This document shows positions 57,638 to 64,000 of a stretch of 64,000 bases of DNA, one piece after another. Each line of letters starts with the position of its first letter. The stretch's first letter is position 1. This DNA is from Gnetum montanum (Eukaryota > Streptophyta > Gnetopsida > Gnetales > Gnetaceae), in assembly GCA_015680685.1 (NCBI GenBank), contig MNCI01015561.1:732057-796056 (forward strand). The letters are read 5' to 3'. The notes below the pieces were generated by a model. That model was not told the DNA's origin. It did not search any database and was given only the letters and a program-made list of their open reading frames with translations. A program made the position numbers and the translations under genes.

Positions 57638-57657
57638 ATCCCCGACAACGTCGCCAA
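57638..57657 (-). other. Primer-binding site, tRNA-Asp
   Basis: On the minus strand TTGGCGACGTTGTCGGGGAT directly follows the 5' LTR. Apart from the first T it matches the complement of the plant tRNA-Asp(GTC) 3' end (TGGCGCCGTTGCCGGGGAT) at 17 of 19 bases. tRNA-Asp priming is typical of Athila-type Ty3 elements. Confidence 0.85.
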
Positions 57658-58729
57658 TGATGAGTAGCGAGGTACCCCTACACTCAACCATACGAAACGA
57701 GCGTCGCACGCGCGATCCGGTCGAACTCCGCAGATGGACTAGTTGTGGTATCTAGATAGTTAGCCTTAGGTCGCAGTTCGCTGTCTTCCCATCTAGACTA
57801 GTTTTGCATATGTCACGTATGGTTTAGTCTAGATGAGGTGTATGATGTGTTCTAATTCTAATGCTACTCCTGATGGCAGTGGAAAATAATATTTAACTAA
57901 ATCTAAGCTAAGAGGAAAAGGGTAAGAAAATCTAATCTAGCCTAAGTGCGACGAGCAACCGATTCCTTGATCAACCGTACACATCTTGGACTTCGTGCAC
58001 GACTGCCACTGGGACTACCAAGCATAGGCCTAGGTACGCCACTGGGATTACCAAGCGCAGACCCCAAATACGCCACTGGGTTACCAAGCGTAGATCCCCC
58101 TAGCTACACCACTGGGCTACCAAGCAGTCACACTTAAATGCTCGTAATCAAGTCGAACTCGTTCCGCTTCTAGGAGTTTAGGGTTGAGAGACTAATCGCG
58201 ATAAGTAACCGATTCCTTAACTAGCCGTACACACCCGTAGATGCTCGTAGTCAAGTCATACTTACACCGCGCTATGAAAGCAATAAATAACATGAAATAA
58301 ATAACAATAAATAAACTAAGTGAATGCTGCAATGATGAAGTAATCTCGATCTTTATTGCCGGTCATGTGCGTGTCCAAGTACGGCACACTCGAATAAAGA
58401 CACCGTACAATCACATTCACCACACTGCGGGCAGACACGGGAAAATTCTAACTCTGGAGGGATCAAACTGCCAGAGCTTCGCTACACTAAAACTGGGATG
58501 GAAATGAGGGAGAGCCGCCTCTTATTTATAGAAATTTTGGCTGACTGCGATATCGCGTACACGATATCGCGGCCCATGATACATCGCATACGCGATATCG
58601 CGGCCCATGATACATTGCGACCCATGATACAACACGATCCATGATACAACGTGGGTGCCTTATCGTGGGTGCCTTAACGTGGGTGCCTTAAGGTGACCGC
58701 CAGCACTATGAGCAATTCAGGTCTCATCA
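57658..58729 (-). repeat. 5' LTR of the TR-GAG element
   Basis: It is 1,072 bp, nearly identical to 51489-52559. Most differences are C/T or G/A transitions, several at CpG sites (one breaks the palindrome at 58561). It contains the same TATA, AATAAA and U5 minisatellite. Confidence 0.95.
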
Positions 58730-59460
58730 GTTAGCATCAGACATAATTATGTTCTTAGAAGATCAAATTCTAAGTCATTTTGACCTACCTAAAGTACTAG
58801 TATCTAATAATGGACTTACTTTTCAATCTAAAGAATTTATAACATGGGCATCAGAGAAATCCATCTTTTTAATTTCTTTTTCAAAGTATTATCCTCAAGG
58901 GAATGGCTTAGCTAAATCTACAAATAAAAAAAGCTTATTTCCTACATCAAAAGGTCAATGGAGGGGAATCTAGGAAATTGGATTGATTATTTGCAATCTA
59001 CATTATAGAGTGACCATATTAGATTTAAAAAGGCTATTGGAATGTCAGCTTATAACTTAGTCTATGGTTTGCTTGCAAGAGTTACAAATAAGATTATAAG
59101 CTTGACCTCTGATTTTGTACAAAATTATAGTGAGAAAACTAATAAAGATAGAAGTTTCATGACCTTGCTTATTAAAAGAGAAGCCAAAATGGATAAAGCT
59201 AAGGATAATTTATTAATGAATGCTTCTCAAGTTAAAAGAGCATTTGATAGAAAGGCTTTAAAAAGAACTTTTAAAATTGATGATATTGTATTATTATGGA
59301 ATATAAAAAAGCCAAATACATTTTTGACAATATGGATGGATCCATTTCAAATCAAGAGACAATTATCAAAAGATACATACAAGCTATCCACATTAAGTGG
59401 AATGGAGTTGTAACTTCCATATAATGTTTTACATATAAAACATTATTTTGGATAATCATC
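58730..59460 (+). pseudogene. Ty3-type integrase fossil, right part
   Basis: It continues the integrase interrupted at 51488, after target duplication GTTAG (58730-58734). FLEDQILSHFDLPKVLVSNN carries the second catalytic region, where the Asp of 'SDNG' has become Asn. FSKYYPQGNGLAKSTNK has the usual H, Q and E positions altered (canonical YHPQ.NGQ.E). NWIDYLQSTLW, FKKAIGMSAYNLVYG, then KVKRAFDRKA-like and FKIDDIVLLWNIKKP give the C-terminal part. A one-base frameshift near the insertion predates it. The element was already dead when the TR-GAG inserted. Its RT and gag are not found nearby. Confidence 0.8.
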
Positions 59461-59760
59461 CACGACTTTATATATATATATATATAAACCATATATACAT
59501 GTATATAACAATATAATATAATAATAAAATGACTATGACAATAATAATATTATGTATGCATTGTAATTAAAGATAAAAAATATATATAATATTTAAAATA
59601 TATATACACTTAGTAATAATGTATATAATAAACAATAGTTATATACATACTTATATAAGAATAATTTTTAATTAAAATACATGTGTATATGTTATACATA
59701 CATTAAGACATGTATGTATGATATAATAAAATGTGTATATGTAAGAGTATTAGTTTAAAT
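59461..59760. repeat. AT-rich low-complexity region with (TA)n
   Basis: It includes a (TA)9-like run at about 59467-59486 and many ATATAC/ACATGTATA motifs. There is no gene. Confidence 0.85.
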
Positions 59761-60089
59761 ATTAAATTTACATTATCTCAATTAATCATTACTTCTCATG
59801 TGTGTTAACTACATTAAGTGGGAGTGGAAGTTTAAGTAATCACATAGTGAAAATTAAATTAAATTGACCACATAGTGGAAATTAAGTTTATCAACTGTAA
59901 AGTGGTGGAAAGTGAATAAGCCATGGTTGAGTGGGAAAGTTGGTTATTTGAATCATGGGAATTTCAAATTTTTCTTATACTATATAAATAATTGTGTTTT
60001 ACTTGAAATCAAATCTTCCAATTTAGCTCTTGAGCAAGAAAAAAAATTGAAGTGTTTGTAGTTTGAGGTAGAAAGTGAGCTTATGAGAG
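59761..60089 (+). promoter_or_regulatory. Possible promoter with TATA box
   Basis: A TATA-like ACTATATAAATAATT lies at about 59979-59993, about 100 bases before the next ATG. A repeated CACATAGTG(A/G)AAATTAA motif occurs at 59840 and 59870. It could serve the following ORF or be an LTR promoter. Confidence 0.3.
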
Positions 60090-60524
60090 ATGGTAGCAAG
60101 AAGAACTTTTATTTCATATGTGACTAGTTGTTGCCTGGAGCATGTCATGAGAGCCTTTTTCAAGGCAACCACTCATGGTGCATCATTCAAAAGTCCATTC
60201 TTACTTTGGCTTTTGGATGAATCTAGCTTTCTCACTAGCAAGAGCTCCATCCATTCAAATGTTTGGGATAGTTTTCACCAATGCACAATAGAAGTTGAAC
60301 ACCAAGAAGAGTCTAATCAAGATGATTCTTTGGGAGAAGCTTTTGTGTCTCAGAATATGAAAGTGATTGGTTGGGAGGAGAAACATAATCCAATAGTCAA
60401 AAATTTGGATGAAAAGAAGACAAAGATAGTTACTAGAAATAATGGTGAAGCAAATGAAGTTGAAGCTCCAAGGAGGCATGAAGAAGAAAGAAGAGCATTC
60501 ATCACCATAGAAATCAAATATTAA
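60090..60524 (+). CDS. Hypothetical ORF, 144 aa
   Basis: The frame MVARRTFISYVTSCCLEHVM...ends with a strongly charged C-terminus (EEKHNPIVKNLDEKKTKI, EAPRRHEEERRAF). It is the longest intact ATG-started frame in the right end of the window and has a TATA-like box about 100 bases upstream. No domain, signal peptide or membrane segment is recognised. Its charged second half resembles retroelement ORF tails, so it may be part of an unrecognised mobile element rather than a host gene. A chance frame cannot be excluded. Confidence 0.3.
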   Translation: MVARRTFISYVTSCCLEHVMRAFFKATTHGASFKSPFLLWLLDESSFLTSKSSIHSNVWDSFHQCTIEVEHQEESNQDDSLGEAFVSQNMKVIGWEEKHNPIVKNLDEKKTKIVTRNNGEANEVEAPRRHEEERRAFITIEIKY

Positions 60525-62689
60525 AGAATTAACAACATGAGGATCCCTAAAAGGGTTATCTTAACTATTCTCTTCCCTCCTATGCAATAGTTTATATAAG
60601 ACTATGTTTGTGTAGTTTCCTAGTTTTATAGGAGTGTGGTTTTTATACCATCAAACCTTAAGTTTGGTAGAAGTTTTCCTCAAAAAAATTTTTTTTTGTA
60701 AAAATGTTTAATAAATCCCTATTTTGGTGATGATTTAGTTGATGTGCATTGATGAATGATCTCAAATATCTTAAATCTTTAAGGAATTTAAGAAGGGAAA
60801 AAGAAGTGTTACCATATTTCTACCATTTTTATGGAGCAATGATGGTTCTTACTTTTACAAATAGACCTTTATAACTTGATGAAGTTATGTTATGTTGGTT
60901 TCCTCAAACATTTGAGGCTAGCTTGTCAAATGCATTGGATAGGAAAAAGATTCTAAAAGTGTTCTATTTAATATAAAAAATAATGTGGAGGAGAATACTA
61001 ATTATGACTCTTTTATGTGAGGGATAAAATGGTTTTGATTTGATAGATATATGTAGGCATGTGTCTTATATCTAAATTAGAGAATTATTAAACCTAGAAC
61101 CCTTAAACAGTGTAATTTTGAAAATATTTTGTTTGGTATGAAGTCATCATGTATTATTGCATCTGAAAACTCAAGTAAAAATCAATGACCATAGCTCTTG
61201 ATGCTAGTTTAATCTCAAGCACCTTCTCAAGATGTCCTCCAATAATACCATTGCCATGGATCTGCTAGCCTCTAGAAATGAACTTTCACATCCCTAAGAA
61301 ATTTTATCCTTGGAGGAGTGATATTGATGGGGCACGACATAGGTAGCTTAAATGTGGCTCATGTGTGTGGAAAATTTTGTGCTAGGGCTATAGTGGCCAT
61401 GTACATTGGAGCACTGATGTACCATAGATTGTAAGGAATAGAGAGCTACAAATCTATGGGAAATAAAAATATTAAGAGAATTCCCAAAATCCAGGGAATA
61501 TGGACTCATCTTAGAAAATGTATGGTAAGATATGGGCCATTTCACTTCCTCGATGAATGTCAACCACTACAGCAGATGAAGCAATGAAGATATGAGAGCA
61601 TTATTAAGCTGTTAATTACCAAGTTACTAGGCATGCTAGATTCTCATATTTAGGCATTATTACAACATAAAATTTCATGGAAGAAATATCCATTTCATGG
61701 AGACACACACTCCTTTTAGTGCTTCCTTTGTGAATTAATTCTCCCAAATTCATGGCTTCCATAGCCTCAGTAATCACATGTTTACCTTGAAATTTGCAAC
61801 TACAGAGTCTCTTCATTTACGTCATTGAAACCGATGTGGTGTTTGCTCCCTTTACCTTGGAAGAGCTTCACCAAAGGATAACCTCATTGTTGTATGCCAG
61901 TTAATTGGTGGAGGGAATCATGAAGAATCATGCCAAATTTGTGTAAAGACATGGTGGCTGATCACCTATCAATGATGGCACTCGTACTAGTCGTAAATTT
62001 GGTGTCATTTATTTCATTCCTTCATATTGTAGAATGGCATTGTGAATATTTAATCTAAAATGATCTACCAGTATGTTGATGATGAAGGTAGAAATGGAGT
62101 TGTAATCAAGTGGTTGCTACTTTGCAGAGTCACACGGCATCAACAAGGTGTATTATAATGACAACACATTGCAGTTGTGAGTTGGTAGTTTAGATGACCA
62201 TGTTTATCAATTATAGTTACCACTTTCACCAACACCCATGTTATTTTTTTCAAAATTATTATTGTTTTATATTTTATGGTTTCATAATAAGGTTTTGGAA
62301 TTGAATTAGTATAAGATTATTAAGCATAAAAATCATAGAATAAAATAATGATAAAAATAAGAATAAAATAAAACAATTTTTGGTAAATAAAAGTTAGATT
62401 GAAGGGAACATTTTTCTACTCCATATGTAATCAACCATAGATTGGCTTTCTTTTATTTATATTTGAGTGATCAGGAATTGAAGAAGGCACCTATAATTTG
62501 AGCTATCTCTTCTTTAAGAGCTTACTTCATCATCTTGATCATGTGAAACATAAATTATGTTTTCCCCATAGGAAGATCTATCATTGGAATTGATGTGCCA
62601 AAATGGTGAGCTCATATTAAGGATAAAGCCTCAAGAATATCTAGAAAAATAAAATAAAATATTTATAAGTTAGTTATAGGATAGAACAC
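60525..62689. other. AT-rich stretch with faint coding traces, no gene recognised
   Basis: A minus-strand frame at 61616-61816 reads KHVITEAMEAMNLGELIHKG and EMDISSMKFYVVIMPKYE. It looks protein-like rather than random, but flanking stops are frequent and no family is recognised. Confidence 0.3.
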
Positions 62690-63910
62690 TTGCCAACCAT
62701 GGCTTAAATTTCTCATAACTTCCTATGGATGTTATAACTTCTTATGGTGGTTATGAATTAATCCCCTAAATATTTGTAACACCTCTTAACTTCTCATATG
62801 ATTGTAACTACCCTAAGGCCACTATAAAAAGGGCTTCCAAGATAGAATTAAAGAAGGGGAATTGGAGGGAAGATCAAGAAAAATATCAAAGATTGTAAAG
62901 CATGGCTTGCTAAAGGCATCAATTTAGCTGCTTTGTTTTAATCTTTTGAGTTCTTTTCTTTTCATTTTTATTTTAGTTACATAGCTAATGGTTTAGATAG
63001 TGTCATGCTTGTCCTTTAATTTTGGGTTTTTTCAAGTTGCTTTTATAGCTCTATCTTGGCTCAATACAAGACTTCTATTAAGTTTTCCATATATGAGCTC
63101 ATGTTATCTTAGAAAATCATCTTAAGTAATTTAATAGTAATGTCTTATAAAAACTATCTATTTTAGTCTAAATGATCTAGAAACTTTTTGATACTTTGAG
63201 ATGACTAAAATAGCTTCATGTTTTAAAGTTTATTACCTTAATATTTCAATCTTGAAATTGTCAATTTTTTTTTGAAAGCTCTATTGTTTGCAATTGTTGA
63301 TAATTATTAACTAGCTAAATAAAAGTTTGTACATTATCATTTGCAAAGTGTTGTGGTAGTTAAATAAGAGTGTCTTTTATGAAATTACTTATTGAGCTCA
63401 AAGAATATGGAAATTTTGTAATATTTAGATTGAATTGGAATAGCTATATTACAAAGTGTTTCCTCATGTCATTTTATCTCATTTAAATGTTTGAGATTTC
63501 ACACAAATCTACTTTCTTTGCATTTCTCTTTCTAAATTCCATTGAATCTCACTCTATTTCTTGTTTTCTTGTCGAATTTGCTCTTTGGGAGAAATTAGGA
63601 TTAGATTGGTAGAATTGTGCTAAAGTATTTTTGTGAAATTTTATTTATTTCAAGTAACGTAGTATAGGGACTATATAGACTAAGTGACTTGACAAAATAG
63701 GAATATTTAATAACTCATAGTATTTAACAAAACTAGCTAAATTTCTTTTATCATAGTTAGTTATAGTTTTAAATACAAACCCAAGCATTTCAACATTTAC
63801 CACAACTACACATTTATGCATAGTTCATTCTATAACCACTAAGTTTATTTAGAGGTATATGGGCCTTGGTGTTGCTAGAAGACCAACAAGCATCTAAACC
63901 ATATTTTAAG
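62690..63910 (+). mobile_element. LTR-like block, plus orientation (partner of 34490-36110)
   Basis: It shares with 34490-36110 (inverted) the TATA box TATAAAAAG (62823-62830), the preceding TTGTAACTACC, the block TATAGGGAC..ATAGACTA..ACAAAATAGGAA..AATAACTCA (about 63663-63720), and GGGCCTTGGTGTTGC near its end (63862-63876). After 63910 the sequence diverges. The copies differ considerably, so both are old. The interior of the element, if present, would lie right of the window. Confidence 0.5.
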
Positions 63911-64000
63911 AAACACCTTTGTTTCCCATGCTCCCAAAGTCACGAGACTAAAGGCCCAATGTTGGTGGTCCCAAAAAATCACCAACACCCTTCTTGTGAT

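Larger units (their letters stand above)
51489..58729 (-). mobile_element. Non-autonomous LTR retrotransposon with Gag only (TR-GAG type), well preserved
   Basis: The element is 7,241 bp long, minus orientation, with a perfect GTTAG target duplication. The 5' LTR is 57658-58729 and the 3' LTR 51489-52559. The primer site for tRNA-Asp is at 57638-57657, a Gag ORF at 57525-55063, and about 1.7 kb without coding follows. A second ORF is at 53107-52721 (open further upstream), and a polypurine tract lies next to 52560. The 5.1-kb interior has no protease, RT, RNase H or integrase motif in any frame. LTRs differ at about two dozen positions by eye, so the insertion is far younger than its neighbours. 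Terminal Repeat retrotransposons with GAG domain (TR-GAG) are a described plant class that relies on enzymes from an autonomous relative. The copy at 38230-44556 is a decayed relative of that kind. Confidence 0.93.

Overview
This window looks like gene-poor, AT-rich nuclear DNA from a large seed-plant genome. Gymnosperm-like genomes fit the mix of old Ty3, Ty1 and LINE fossils, but the species cannot be read from the sequence. There are no operons, bacterial signals, rRNA or tRNA genes, and no CRISPR array (the spaced repeats at 33000-33840 are a satellite). Nearly everything recognisable is retrotransposon. Most copies are decayed by stops and frameshifts, and later insertions sit inside earlier ones.

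Layout. 1-895: gag remnant of a Ty3-type element on the minus strand. 896-8780: AT-rich, with degenerate repeats and one LTR-like stretch (6240-7440). 8840-10442: LINE reverse transcriptase fossil. 11147-18406: nearly complete but dead Ty1/copia element on the minus strand with both LTRs, an initiator-Met tRNA primer site and a polypurine tract; its gag is split by a solo LTR (15329-16369, target duplication GTCAT). 18481-20500: the only stretch resembling a host gene, with a TATA box and a possible two-exon gene for a 68-residue secreted protein. 20935-22011: another solo LTR of the same family, opposite orientation, target duplication GTTAG. 27764-29760: chromovirus pol fossil, minus strand. 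30160-34352: several minisatellite-like arrays, including hairpins with matched arm changes. 34490-36110: LTR-like block. 37345-37790: fragment of an ABCB transporter gene. 38230-44556: dead Athila-like Ty3 element, plus strand, from protease to 3' LTR. 44590-51250: an unidentified minus-strand intron-bearing remnant, a Tat-like gag-protease fossil, and a second unidentified minus-strand remnant. 51255-59460: Ty3-type integrase fossil interrupted by the best-preserved element of the window. 59465-64000: AT-rich DNA, one hypothetical ORF and an LTR-like block.

Main result. 51489-58729 is a 7.2-kb LTR element with a perfect 5-bp target duplication, two 1.07-kb LTRs that differ at about two dozen places by eye, a primer site for tRNA-Asp, a long Gag ORF with one in-frame stop, a second short ORF next to the 3' LTR, and no recognisable protease, reverse transcriptase, RNase H or integrase. 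It fits the non-autonomous 'TR-GAG' class of plant elements. The decayed Athila-like copy at 38230-44556 shares its 3' terminus and LTR structure and shows what an autonomous partner would look like. Its LTRs carry a 24-bp perfect palindrome just upstream of the TATA box, and its Gag carries a 60-residue tandem duplication.
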